A stretch of DNA of 51,429 nt from Nitrososphaerales archaeon (GTDB lineage Archaea > Thermoproteota > Nitrososphaeria > Nitrososphaerales > JACPRH01): NCBI GenBank assembly GCA_030745655.1, contig JASLOE010000004.1:1-51429 (forward strand), read 5' to 3'. A model generated the notes under the pieces. It did no database searches, was not told where the DNA came from, and was given only the letters and a program-made list of their open reading frames with translations. Within the stretch, counting starts at the first letter, position 1; the number at the start of each line of letters is the position of its first letter. Both the position numbers and the translations under genes were made by a program. This document shows, in pieces, positions 25,991-34,655 of the stretch.

Positions 25991-26135
25991 TAGCGAGGGG
26001 TGGATTTTCCCGGGATTTTTAACCCGTTTTGAACCACCGATTTCCGCGTGAATTTAGAATGATTCACTCTGCGGGTTTCTCACTCCAAACAGAAGTTATG
26101 AGCCCGCCGGGATAACCTGGCTTCCCCACCTCGCT
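25991..26135 (-). tRNA. initiator tRNA-Met(CAU) with three introns
   Basis: Mature 75 bases after removal of 70. Acceptor AGCGAGG/CCTCGCT (A1-U72, an initiator trait), D stem GGGA/TCCC, anticodon stem GCGGG/CCCGC with the three initiator G-C pairs, loop CTCATAA, variable AGATC, T stem GGTGG/CCACC, discriminator A. Introns: 26077-26096 (20 nt, position 37/38; central helix CTCA/TGAG, bulges TAA and AAA), 26042-26068 (27 nt, 45/46; CCGC/GCGG, bulges AGA and AAA), and 26005-26027 (23 nt, T-loop 59/60; relaxed central helix, inner CGGG/CCCG). No CCA is encoded. A TTTAAG 31-36 bases upstream may be the TATA box. Confidence 0.92.
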
Positions 26136-26215
26136 GCTCAAGGAGAACTGACCATAAAGGGCGCTTAAATCTTTTTGTTGTCAAACAATATTATTGAAAA
26201 GATACTTTTCTTAGT

Positions 26216-26731
26216 TTATGATGGATTGTTAATCTCATCTATTATTTGTTGAACCTTCCATATGAATGCCTCTTTGATATGGCTGTTGTTTATTAACTTT
26301 AGAGTTTTTGTGCATTCAGGACATTTGAAAAACACTTCTATTGCTTCTTCAAAAGTTAGCTTCTTACATTCAGGTTTTCCACATGAATAGAATTCATGTG
26401 TTTCTTCAAATTCAAGTCTTTTCTGTAGACGATCTAACGCCTTCTTCTTTTGACCATTTATGAAACCGTCAACTTGGTCTCTTTGAGCTCTCCATCGATA
26501 AACAAACCATCCTCTCTTTAGGTCCCTGACTCTCACACCAGTAATTAGAGATTTTCCAAAGAGGTCATATAACGTTTTTCGTACAGTATTTATCTTTAGA
26601 CCTGTTGCACTTGCGATTTCTTCATCTGTCGCATTTTCACTATTAAGCAGAGCTCTTGCCACTCGAATATATTCTTCTCCGCCTAAAAGCCCTGCTATCT
26701 TTACAAATGGATCTTCATATTCTATCTTCAA
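26216..26731 (-). CDS. tfe: transcription initiation factor TFE, alpha subunit
   Basis: Stimulates promoter opening with archaeal RNA polymerase. A winged helix occupies 10-90 (KINTVRKTLYDLFGKSLI) and a zinc ribbon follows with ligands Cys117, Cys122, Cys137 and Cys140. 171 residues is typical. It overlaps the trm56 gene by 4 bases (ATGA-type), so the two are translationally coupled in the operon MBF1 - HflX - Trm56 - TFE. Confidence 0.95.
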   Translation of the reverse strand: MKIEYEDPFVKIAGLLGGEEYIRVARALLNSENATDEEIASATGLKINTVRKTLYDLFGKSLITGVRVRDLKRGWFVYRWRAQRDQVDGFINGQKKKALDRLQKRLEFEETHEFYSCGKPECKKLTFEEAIEVFFKCPECTKTLKLINNSHIKEAFIWKVQQIIDEINNPS

Positions 26732-27255
26732 ATTAGCTTCTCCAAGTGTTTTCCTTTTTTACTAGAAACAACCTTGTATTTTGCATGGTTAAACTCACGT
26801 TTAAATTCTTCGCCTTTAAAAAGTCTATCAAGAAATACAGCCAAAGCAGCGACTTCAGAGTGTGGTTGATTACCTATTGCAATGTTAAAATCACTCTCTT
26901 TGTATAACTCCACTGGAACCTTTTTAGATCCAATAATCACTAAAACATCTCCTGAACTTTTGTGTATTTCATCCATAACTTCATTTAAATTCAAGCCGTA
27001 CATTGTAAGATGAACAATAATGCCTTCTCTCTTTTTCCATTCTGATAAAATACGTTTCCAATTATCAATTATATTCACTTCAAAATTTCCTCCCCATCTT
27101 TGATTAACCTTGCTTATAGTTTCTTTGACTTTTGGTTCACCATTAAATATGTAGATCTTTTCCACTCCAAATGCTCTGGCAACTAGACAGACATGGGTGG
27201 TCGCTCGGTCATCTCTAACAAGTCTATGCCCTATTCTGAGAACATGTACTACCAT
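26728..27255 (-). CDS. trm56: tRNA (cytidine-56-2'-O)-methyltransferase
   Basis: A SPOUT methyltransferase that methylates the 2'-O of C56 in the T-loop of archaeal tRNAs. The VLRIGHRLVRDDRATTHVCL opening (cut here to its first 20 residues) is the family signature, and the knot has VIIGSKKVP, with IGNQPHSEVAALAVFLDR following. 175 residues from ATG 27255; a GTG at 27279 would overlap hflX. Coupled to tfe downstream. In this genome one intron of tRNA-Met sits within the T-loop near the target base. Confidence 0.93.
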   Translation of the reverse strand: MVVHVLRIGHRLVRDDRATTHVCLVARAFGVEKIYIFNGEPKVKETISKVNQRWGGNFEVNIIDNWKRILSEWKKREGIIVHLTMYGLNLNEVMDEIHKSSGDVLVIIGSKKVPVELYKESDFNIAIGNQPHSEVAALAVFLDRLFKGEEFKREFNHAKYKVVSSKKGKHLEKLI

Positions 27256-27262
27256 CTTATTG

Positions 27263-28522
27263 TCACTCTTCTTTCTCACGAATTTCTTTAACAGCTTTAG
27301 AAAACCTATCTAGAACCCATGATTTAGTAGAAAGATTTAACATTAAATTACCACCATTTTGTTTTGTTATTTCTACTTTGCCTTGAGACTTCAACCAGTC
27401 AATTAAAGTTGAAAGGGATGCAATTTCATGTTTCTTTATCAATATGCTATCTTTTGTAGATTCGGATATATCGTTCTTTATTCTTTTTAATAATTCCTCG
27501 ATTCCAAAACCTGTCTTTGCGGAGATAAAAACTGAACTTTGAGTATTAACACCTGGGAATGATAATTTGGATTTCAGCTCTACTTCATCCACCATATCAG
27601 ATTTGTTAAAGACAAGAAAAACCTTATCTGGAGATACTCCTAAATCGATTAAAACATCTATGCAACTATTAAATCTCTTAGATATATCTTCAATTGGTTG
27701 AGATACATCTAAAATAAGGAGAAGTTGGTTAGCATAAGTTAATTCTTCAAGAGTTGATTTGAATGCTTCTATCATATAATTAGGGAGTTTACTTATGAAT
27801 CCAACTGTATCTGATAAGAGTATTTTGAAGCCATTATGATTCACTAATCTTGTGGAGGTTGTCAAAGTTGTAAAGTGGCTTTCTCCAATTTCTTTCTCAT
27901 CACCTGTGAGCTTATTGAAAAGTGTTGTCTTCCCTACCCCTGTATAGCCGGCAAGTGAGATTATTGGTATCTGCATTTTTTGCCTATGTATTCTATGTAA
28001 TTCTCTCATTTTTCTAGTGTGTTTCAGTTTCATTCTAATTTTAGATATTCTTCGTTTCAGATGTTGATTGTAGACATCTATTTCATATTTTCCTAATCCA
28101 AAAAATCCAGGTTGTTCTGCAATCCTAGCTAATCTAACCTTTTCTTTTGCTCTGGGTTTTTCATAAGTTAATTCAGCAAGTTCTACTTGGAGCTTTGCTT
28201 CTGTTGTAGTTGCTCGTTTAGAGAATATTTCCAATATCAATCTTTCTCGATCTATTATTTCACATCCAGTAAGTTTGGCTAAATTGTAAATCTGAGTTGA
28301 TCGAAGCTTCTCATCAAATATCACAATGTTTGCTCCAGTTTCTTCTGTTGTATCTCTCAGTTTCTCGGCTTTACCTTCACTTATCCCATATTTGGCCTTT
28401 GATAAAAATCTCTGCGTAATCGTTGATAAAATGATGTATTCTGCAGCTTCAGCTAGGCCTTTCGCTTCATTAACGCAAAATTGGTCTGGATAAGTTACTA
28501 ATACAGATTGCCTTTCCTGCAA
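27263..28522 (-). CDS. hflX: HflX-type GTPase
   Basis: A ribosome-associated Obg/HflX-class GTPase of 419 residues. The N-terminal domain (1-185) contains the glycine-poor archaeal version of the HflX domain and a basic helical linker. The G domain has G1 GYTGVGKTT at 192-200, the G3 DTVGF motif at 238-242, and G4 NKSD. The family splits or recycles ribosomes; the archaeal role is less studied. It is 29 bases downstream of MBF1 and 7 bases before trm56. Confidence 0.92.
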   Translation of the reverse strand: MQERQSVLVTYPDQFCVNEAKGLAEAAEYIILSTITQRFLSKAKYGISEGKAEKLRDTTEETGANIVIFDEKLRSTQIYNLAKLTGCEIIDRERLILEIFSKRATTTEAKLQVELAELTYEKPRAKEKVRLARIAEQPGFFGLGKYEIDVYNQHLKRRISKIRMKLKHTRKMRELHRIHRQKMQIPIISLAGYTGVGKTTLFNKLTGDEKEIGESHFTTLTTSTRLVNHNGFKILLSDTVGFISKLPNYMIEAFKSTLEELTYANQLLLILDVSQPIEDISKRFNSCIDVLIDLGVSPDKVFLVFNKSDMVDEVELKSKLSFPGVNTQSSVFISAKTGFGIEELLKRIKNDISESTKDSILIKKHEIASLSTLIDWLKSQGKVEITKQNGGNLMLNLSTKSWVLDRFSKAVKEIREKEE

Positions 28523-28551
28523 TGATATATTCGTTGATTCTAAATGCGATA

Positions 28552-28962
28552 TTATTCTTCACCTTCTTCAGGTAGTAAAAGCTGTATCTTTAGGAAACGT
28601 TCAAGCTTTCTTGAGAGCATATCATTTGGTTTCAGTGTTCCTGTTTCAAGATGTCTAATTACTGAAATCTTTTCATTTATTCGTTTTCCCATTTCATCTT
28701 GGGATATCCCCTTTTTTTCTCTTGCAGACTTAATTGTTTTATTAAAGTCAATTCTGAGCTCTACATCGCTATCTTCATATGTTCTATTAATCGGTTTAGA
28801 TTTAGAAATAAAATGCCTTGGAGATTGGTTTTTTTGTGGTAGCTTTACAGATTTCCCTAGTTTAGAGCATGTAGAACAGACTTTGAATAATCCTCCATCT
28901 ACCTCAATTGTATCTGTTGGTCCTCTAATAGTGTTACCACAGATTTCACATCTTTCTACCAT
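28552..28962 (-). CDS. mbf1: MBF1-like transcription/translation factor (zinc ribbon + HTH)
   Basis: A 136-residue archaeal multiprotein bridging factor 1. The N-terminal zinc ribbon uses C-x2-C in RCEICGN and C-x2-C in VCSTCSK. The C-terminal Cro-type helix-turn-helix reads IKSAREKKGISQDEMGKRINEK. MBF1 in archaea and eukaryotes binds the ribosome near the mRNA entry. The start is ATG 28962, divergent from the PUA gene at 29026. Confidence 0.94.
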   Translation of the reverse strand: MVERCEICGNTIRGPTDTIEVDGGLFKVCSTCSKLGKSVKLPQKNQSPRHFISKSKPINRTYEDSDVELRIDFNKTIKSAREKKGISQDEMGKRINEKISVIRHLETGTLKPNDMLSRKLERFLKIQLLLPEEGEE

Positions 28963-29025
28963 AGATAGGTCACATCTGAAAGTGTAACATTAATATCTTT
29001 TCTTCTTTCGATAATGGACAAGTAA

Positions 29026-29508
29026 TTGGATTTCAAAGATAAGTTTGCTATGAGTATGAATTATACATTCGGGATAGGAGTTAACAGTTTCTTGCCTTTT
29101 GATAATCTTCAGTTTTCTTTTTCCAAGCGAACTGGTAGAATAAAATCAGTTATGCTAAACGGTAAGTTACTTGCTACTCTTCGTTCTGATGGCAGTATTG
29201 CTATTACGGTATATTGTGCATCTCTTTTAATCAAATATCCATTATTTTTGGAGAACTGTGTAGTGGTAGAGAATGGAGCTGATGATTTTATATCTGTAGG
29301 CAGATCGGTTTTTGCAAAGCATGTTGTAAGTTGTGGTGATAGAGTGAAACCTTCTTCAGATGTTGCAATTCTGGATGAACAAGGTAATGTTATTGGAGTA
29401 GGTAAGGCAATCTTATCTGCAAAGATGATGAGGGCCTTCAATAGAGGAGTTGCTGTGAAAGTCAGGGAATCCATAAACAAGGTAACTGAGAATAAGGTAA
29501 ATGCTTAA
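29026..29508 (+). CDS. PUA-domain RNA-binding protein
   Basis: A 160-residue protein with a C-terminal PUA domain at about 80-160 (ENGADDFISVGRSVFAKHVV and LDEQGNVIGVGKAILSAKMM). The N-terminal half resembles the pre-PUA domain of archaeosine tRNA-guanine transglycosylase-related proteins. It probably binds tRNA or rRNA. The start is TTG 29026. It is followed 53 bases later by the NAC gene, an arrangement seen in other archaea. Confidence 0.88.
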   Translation: MDFKDKFAMSMNYTFGIGVNSFLPFDNLQFSFSKRTGRIKSVMLNGKLLATLRSDGSIAITVYCASLLIKYPLFLENCVVVENGADDFISVGRSVFAKHVVSCGDRVKPSSDVAILDEQGNVIGVGKAILSAKMMRAFNRGVAVKVRESINKVTENKVNA

Positions 29509-29561
29509 GGGAATGGATATATTATCTCCCAGCGATAATAAAAGGAAACGATGAGAAAAAT

Positions 29562-29897
29562 TTGGAGTTAGGTGGCAGAAAAAATAGGCGCATGCTTGAG
29601 CGAATGGGGTTGGATATGAACCAAATTCCTGATGTAAAGGAAGTTATAATTCGAACTTCAACTAAAGATTTGGTGGTACGGGAAGCAAATGTTTCAGAAA
29701 TAAATGCGAAGGGTATGCGAGTTTTCCAAGTTATGGGTAACGAAGTAGAGGAAATTGAGCATGAAAAACCTAAGTTCACTGAGGAAGATGTTCTACTTGT
29801 AGCTCAACAAGCAGGAGTATCAAAAGAGAGAGCGAGTGCAGCTTTGGAAGAGAGTAATGGAGATCTTGCGCAAGCTATTCTTCAACTTTCATCATAA
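29562..29897 (+). CDS. nac: nascent polypeptide-associated complex protein
   Basis: A ribosome-bound chaperone of nascent chains; archaeal NAC is a homodimer. 111 residues. The N-terminal basic ribosome-binding stretch (GGRKNRRMLERMG) is followed by the NAC barrel (VIIRTSTKDLVV and RVFQVMG) and a C-terminal UBA domain (EDVLLVAQQAGVSKERASAA). The start is TTG 29562, which matches the family N-terminus (about 7 residues before the basic stretch). Confidence 0.95.
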   Translation: MELGGRKNRRMLERMGLDMNQIPDVKEVIIRTSTKDLVVREANVSEINAKGMRVFQVMGNEVEEIEHEKPKFTEEDVLLVAQQAGVSKERASAALEESNGDLAQAILQLSS

Positions 29898-29939
29898 TCC
29901 AGTAATACTTTAATTGCATCTGAAAGCAGGGATGTGTGA

Positions 29940-30281
29940 GTGCTTTTGTCTGATAATGCTAGCATAGAAATAGAAAAAATAATGAATATTCTCTTGAGTG
30001 TTGAGAAGAAGCTTGACAGTATTAAATTAGAAATGGATCAAAGAAAACAGGAATTACTAGATGCTGCAAAAGAAGCTGCGGAGAAGGCGAAAGAAGAAGT
30101 AATAATTGATATTGAAAAGAGTAAAAAGAAGGCTCTTGATGAAATCCAAAATAATGCTGAAAAGGACGCAAGTAAAATAATGCAGAAGAACGAAAAAAAC
30201 ATTAAGATCCTTCAGAAGAGAATAAATGAAAAATATCAAGATGCTCTAGAAATAGTTTCGCTCAGAGTACTTGGTGAATAA
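29940..30281 (+). CDS. atpH: A-type ATPase peripheral stalk subunit H
   Basis: A 113-residue coiled-coil protein of the subunit H/G kind, which pairs with subunit E to form the peripheral stalks of the A-type ATP synthase. The middle is a long alanine/lysine/glutamate helix (KEAAEKAKEEVIIDIEKSKK). The start is GTG 29940. It overlaps the atpC start by 11 bases, and the same H-then-C order occurs in other archaeal clusters. Confidence 0.82.
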   Translation: MLLSDNASIEIEKIMNILLSVEKKLDSIKLEMDQRKQELLDAAKEAAEKAKEEVIIDIEKSKKKALDEIQNNAEKDASKIMQKNEKNIKILQKRINEKYQDALEIVSLRVLGE

Positions 30282-31341
30282 AATACATTCAAAAAACCAC
30301 TTCACTGACCAAACCTTTAGTATGGTCAAATCATTTGCATCTCGTGGTAATCTTCTTGATTCTTCAACGATTGAAGGTTTAGCGGAATCAAAAAATCTAG
30401 ATGATATGTTAGTAAAGCTGAGAGGAACTGTTTATGTGGATGTTGTTTCTTCAATAGAACCACCTCTTACAAGCAACAAATTTGAAATGAGCTTTCATAG
30501 GCATCTTTCACAAATACACCACAAACTGATGAATGTAACTCCTAAAAATGAGATACTTACTGCATACTATTTGAAATATATTGCAAGTAATTTGAAAATT
30601 CTATTAAAAGGGAGGGCACAGAATAAGTCGGATGAAGAAATATCTAAGCACTTAGATATGTACGCAGAGGAACTAATAGGTAGACGTGACCTGATTGTGA
30701 AGGCTTTATCGGCAGAGAATATTGAACAAACAATAACTCTTTTAAAGAAAAGTGAATTTGGAGAGAACGTTATTTCTGCCTTAGATATATATAAGAAAAC
30801 AAGTGAATTTCAAATATTCGATATATTTATCGATAAAGCCTACTTTGATTATATTTTATCAGCCTACAAATTAAAGAATAAAGATGATAATCGCATTAGA
30901 GATATTGTTTCCGTTGATATTGATGCATATAACGGTTTAGCGGTATTAAGGGGAAAACTCTGGAATCTTGGTTCATCAGAAATAAAGAAATTTCTTATTT
31001 CACCTTTCTTTGATTTAACTGAACGGAATTTAAAGGCTATGATAGATGCAGAATCTGTTGCTGAATCTATTGAAATTCTTAAAGGAACAGTATATCACAA
31101 GATAATCTTGACAAAAGAAAATGTTGCTGAATCTATTTTGGGCATTGAAGATGGATTTCAATTAATGGGTTATCGCCGGGCGTTTAATCCGTTTCTTTGG
31201 GATATTGATGGGACAAGTATCGCACTTGGTGCAATTAAGCTTACTGAACTTGAGATGAGGAATCTTTCCATAATAGCTTTTGGGGTTGAGCATCATTTAG
31301 GTGTAAAAGATATTATGTCAAAAATTATTTTTTTAAAATAA
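30271..31341 (+). CDS. atpC: A-type ATPase subunit C (V-ATPase d homologue)
   Basis: Joins the central stalk to the membrane rotor ring. 356 residues, matching the V-ATPase subunit C/AC39 family with its three repeated helical-funnel modules. The C-terminal ALGAIKLTELEMRNLSIIAFG stretch (first 20 residues: ALGAIKLTELEMRNLSIIAF) is the most conserved segment. The start is TTG 30271, overlapping atpH. It converges on atpI with only 6 bases between stops. Confidence 0.92.
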   Translation: MVNKIHSKNHFTDQTFSMVKSFASRGNLLDSSTIEGLAESKNLDDMLVKLRGTVYVDVVSSIEPPLTSNKFEMSFHRHLSQIHHKLMNVTPKNEILTAYYLKYIASNLKILLKGRAQNKSDEEISKHLDMYAEELIGRRDLIVKALSAENIEQTITLLKKSEFGENVISALDIYKKTSEFQIFDIFIDKAYFDYILSAYKLKNKDDNRIRDIVSVDIDAYNGLAVLRGKLWNLGSSEIKKFLISPFFDLTERNLKAMIDAESVAESIEILKGTVYHKIILTKENVAESILGIEDGFQLMGYRRAFNPFLWDIDGTSIALGAIKLTELEMRNLSIIAFGVEHHLGVKDIMSKIIFLK

Positions 31342-31347
31342 TTAAAT

Positions 31348-33405
31348 TTATTTTTCTTCCCACTCTAAATCGAAATATGTTGGTTCTGGCTTCATTTTTT
31401 GGAAAATAAATCCTGTACCTTCATAGAATTTTGTAAACCATTCGTATAAATGTAACCTAATATCTTGAATATACACAATCAAACCTTCTAACATCATTAC
31501 TAAAACGTTAAAAATAATCAACATTGGGATAGCTACAAATATCGGAAGAGAAACTGCTCGGTTTAAAACCATAAGTAATGCAGCATGAACTAAAAGTAGA
31601 ACCCCAAGTCTAGCATAACTCATAGTATTTGCAAGAAACTCAACTATTCTAATTATGAATTCAACTAACCCCATAATGAGAGACATTGCTAAACTCTCTT
31701 TAGGCGCCTTTTTGAGAATAATTGCTACTGGCTTTCCAAATATCAAAATGATTGTAGCTATAACAAAGATTGGTAATGATATTAATGTGGCCTGAGCTAC
31801 AGGAATACCAAGTAATGGAATCGGATTTTGCATCGTTAAAAGACCATCAAAATTGTTTCCAGCACCAAGAAATGCCAATGCAAAAATTACTCCAAATATA
31901 TACATAATGAAGGTTGGAATTTTATCTACAAAAGCTTCAACATACTCTTTTTCTCTTATGGTTTTGTAAACATCTAATCCAAAACCTAATGTAAGATGAA
32001 ATATTCCTAAAATTATCGATATTTGCAGAATTGTTGTTACTGCTTCCTTGTTGAAACTCGTTACTCCATGATGACGTTCTACAATTTCTAGAAGTGGATG
32101 TTGAAGACTGGGTATAATATCCCCTATAGCGAAACCAAAAACCTCACCAATACTAAATCCAACAATAGATGCTGTGATGCCTGAAACTGTAAGCATAACT
32201 CCCCATTTTTTCGTAGGATTGTTACCTCGGATATACAACAAGATACCAAAAAGCGAAAGTATCATTCCATGTCCTAAATCACCAAACATAATTCCGTAAA
32301 AGACAGGAAAAGTAAGCATAATAAGTGGGGTAGGGTCTACATCACTATACTTAGGTGGACCTTTATTCAAAGTAATTGGTTCGAATGCTCTAATGAATGG
32401 GAAGTTCTTCATTAAAGTTGGTTCATTAGATGAGTTCTCTTCCTTTTCTTCTTCATGTTTAACATCTTCTATCAAGGTGATCCATTTGGAAAATTTTTTC
32501 TTGAAGTCAATAATATTTTTTTTAGGAAAGTAACCGCTGACAACTGCAAAATGCTGCAAATCGCCTGCTTTCTTCACACCAGTGAAAACTTCATGAACTG
32601 TTTGTGCCCCTTCTCTAATAGAATGCATCTTCTGTGTAGACTTCTCAACCTTAGTACTGATCGTGCTGGTTATTTCATTCAACCTAATTATTTGTCTATC
32701 CAGATCTTGGTTTACAACGTTTTGTGCTTCAATCAAATTTTGTGGTAATCTTTCTGGTATTTCAAAGGGTTTTATCTCGAAGCTTCTTAGAATTTTCTCT
32801 ACTCTATCATATTCAGTAACAGATATCGCAATGAATAAAGCACTTCTTTCTGGAGTTAGTTTTACTGAAATGAATATGTCATCAGACAAACTATTCCTCA
32901 CTTCTATTAGGTCCTTTGTTGAGAAAACTGAAAAGAATACATGAAATTGCTTAAGACTCCGTAATATATCCAAATCTACTGAAAGATCTGCAAGCATTGA
33001 GAAAGCTTTCTTTAGAGATTTATTCTCTACTATCTGATTCTGTAGGTTCCTTTTTTCCGATAGTAATGATTGTAAATCATTAATTAGTGGGTTAGCATCT
33101 GCCTCGAGTTTTTCAATAAAATCCTTCCAATCTTTTGCTTTAAACTTCTCTTTTTCAACTTTATTTCCTTTAGTTAAAGTATCGATTAGTCCTATTTCTT
33201 TAATTCCTAATTCCTTATGAATTTCTTCCATATTGATAAGAATTTTAAAAGCACGAAGAGCTAAATCATTTAGATTAGGATCTGATTGAGAATTTCCTTC
33301 CCTAATGACATGAAACATATCAAATCTTGAAAGTTCAGTTGTAATTTGTGAAAGTTCGTTTCGTGGACTCACAAGAGTGGCCTTCATCAACTTCTGAACT
33401 ACCAA
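31348..33405 (-). CDS. atpI: A-type ATPase membrane subunit I (a)
   Basis: The stator membrane subunit that holds the proton half-channels. 685 residues: a cytosolic N-terminal half with coiled coils (about 1-320) and eight membrane spans in the C-terminal half. The essential arginine is in the TMSYARLGVLLLVHAALL helix. PTYFDLEWEE closes the protein. It is on the opposite strand, splitting the ATPase cluster into H-C and F-E-A-B-D-x-K, with the atpF promoter divergent to it. The start is TTG 33405. Confidence 0.95.
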   Translation of the reverse strand: MVVQKLMKATLVSPRNELSQITTELSRFDMFHVIREGNSQSDPNLNDLALRAFKILINMEEIHKELGIKEIGLIDTLTKGNKVEKEKFKAKDWKDFIEKLEADANPLINDLQSLLSEKRNLQNQIVENKSLKKAFSMLADLSVDLDILRSLKQFHVFFSVFSTKDLIEVRNSLSDDIFISVKLTPERSALFIAISVTEYDRVEKILRSFEIKPFEIPERLPQNLIEAQNVVNQDLDRQIIRLNEITSTISTKVEKSTQKMHSIREGAQTVHEVFTGVKKAGDLQHFAVVSGYFPKKNIIDFKKKFSKWITLIEDVKHEEEKEENSSNEPTLMKNFPFIRAFEPITLNKGPPKYSDVDPTPLIMLTFPVFYGIMFGDLGHGMILSLFGILLYIRGNNPTKKWGVMLTVSGITASIVGFSIGEVFGFAIGDIIPSLQHPLLEIVERHHGVTSFNKEAVTTILQISIILGIFHLTLGFGLDVYKTIREKEYVEAFVDKIPTFIMYIFGVIFALAFLGAGNNFDGLLTMQNPIPLLGIPVAQATLISLPIFVIATIILIFGKPVAIILKKAPKESLAMSLIMGLVEFIIRIVEFLANTMSYARLGVLLLVHAALLMVLNRAVSLPIFVAIPMLIIFNVLVMMLEGLIVYIQDIRLHLYEWFTKFYEGTGFIFQKMKPEPTYFDLEWEEK

Positions 33406-33635
33406 GTTTCTTCCTTGCTCCTATGCCTAACTACAATGCGCATTCAGAATGTCTTCTAATAACCTTTTGGTACAACTTATCATAACGTTTTACATCTGGA
33501 TATTATCTTAATCTCTTCTATCTATAACATCCACATCTTATCAAATAATGTATTTCGAAAAGGTTTCTTTGTGTTTGTATTGTGATCTTCATTCCTAACT
33601 CTATCTTTAGTATAAATATTGAATTCAAGAGGAAG

Positions 33636-33644
33636 TTTTATAAA
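33636..33644 (+). promoter_or_regulatory. TATA box for the atpF operon
   Basis: TTTTATAAA centred at 33640 lies 31 bases before the atpF ATG (33671). With the archaeal spacing of about 26 bases to the start site, the mRNA would begin about 5 bases before the start codon or be leaderless. Confidence 0.55.
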
Positions 33645-33670
33645 TTCTCCATTATGCAACCATCGTTGAT

Positions 33671-33970
33671 ATGAAGATAGTTGCAATTGGAGGCCGACCT
33701 TTTGTTACCGGTCTTCAACTTGCAGGTGTAGACGGTAAAGAGGTTTCAACACCAGAAGAAGCATTAGCCAACGTAAAAGACCTAATGGCAACTCCGGATA
33801 TAGGTTTGATAATATTGAGTGATGATCTTGAGAAAAATATTAGAACCGAGGTATCAGAAATTCGATTAAATCAACCTGTGCCAATAATTTATGCTGTTCC
33901 AGCTCCAGGAGGTAAACAAGAAAAGGTACAATATCGTGAGATTGTCAAACAAATGTTAAAGATAGGATAA
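33671..33970 (+). CDS. atpF: A-type ATPase subunit F
   Basis: A central stalk subunit of 99 residues with the Rossmann-like fold of the family: IVAIGGRPFVTGLQLAG at the start, then IGLIILSDDL, and VPIIYAVPAPGG before the C-terminal helix that contacts the catalytic head. It is the first gene of the main ATPase operon. Confidence 0.93.
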   Translation: MKIVAIGGRPFVTGLQLAGVDGKEVSTPEEALANVKDLMATPDIGLIILSDDLEKNIRTEVSEIRLNQPVPIIYAVPAPGGKQEKVQYREIVKQMLKIG

Positions 33971-34034
33971 TGGGATAAGTATTTGAATAACTTAAAAATC
34001 AAATTTCAAATAACAATTGTTTTGGTGAGTAACA

Positions 34035-34643
34035 TTGAATAATCGAGAAGCATTTGAAAATGTAGTTAGCAAAGTAGTAAATGATATAACGAAAGAAATC
34101 ATGTCAAGTTTAGAAAATTCTCATAATGATGCCTTAAAGATCATCGAGAACGCGGAACAAGAATCAGATATTAACGCTGCAGAAATACTTCAATCTGTAG
34201 ATAAGGAAGGAGATACATTACGTCGTAGGATAATAGGCAATACTGAACTTAAAGCCCGAAATAAATCTCTTCAACTCATCGAAGAGACAGTAAATAAAAT
34301 ATTTGCAGAATCATTAAAAGGACTAAATGATATTTCATCAAACAAAAATTATGATAAATCTATAAAACGACATCTAGAGGAAGGTTTGGATGCGATAGGT
34401 GGAGAAAAATTTACTGTCTCTTGTGACACAAAAGATGTAGATCTATTGAATAAAATTTCCAAAGAAGTCCAAGAAACAAGGGGTGTAAAGATCAAGTTAT
34501 CCTCAAAAAGCATATCCTGCAATGGTGGTGTTAAAATCATGAATCATGATGGATCAGTAATATTCAATAATACTGTAGAGGCACGGTTGGAAAGATTCAA
34601 ACCACTTTTAAGAAAGCAGATTTCGGATATGCTTACAAAGTGA
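34035..34643 (+). CDS. atpE: A-type ATPase peripheral stalk subunit E
   Basis: Pairs with subunit H in the outer stalk. 202 residues: N-terminal coiled coil to about residue 110, then a globular alpha/beta domain (IKLSSKSISCNGGVKIMNHDG, shortened here to its core SCNGGVKIMNHDG; VEARLERFKPLLRKQI at the end is the family signature). The start is TTG 34035. It is 12 bases upstream of atpA. Confidence 0.92.
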   Translation: MNNREAFENVVSKVVNDITKEIMSSLENSHNDALKIIENAEQESDINAAEILQSVDKEGDTLRRRIIGNTELKARNKSLQLIEETVNKIFAESLKGLNDISSNKNYDKSIKRHLEEGLDAIGGEKFTVSCDTKDVDLLNKISKEVQETRGVKIKLSSKSISCNGGVKIMNHDGSVIFNNTVEARLERFKPLLRKQISDMLTK

Positions 34644-34655
34644 AGTGAGAATTAA

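Noticed and set aside
25985-26140. GC-rich multi-hairpin region after the phosphatase gene, read on the plus strand as a structured ncRNA; one part resembles the 5S rRNA loop with CAGAAGTTA
   Set aside because: The minus strand gives a complete initiator tRNA-Met with three bulge-helix-bulge introns, which explains all hairpins. The 5S resemblance lacks the correct helix order.
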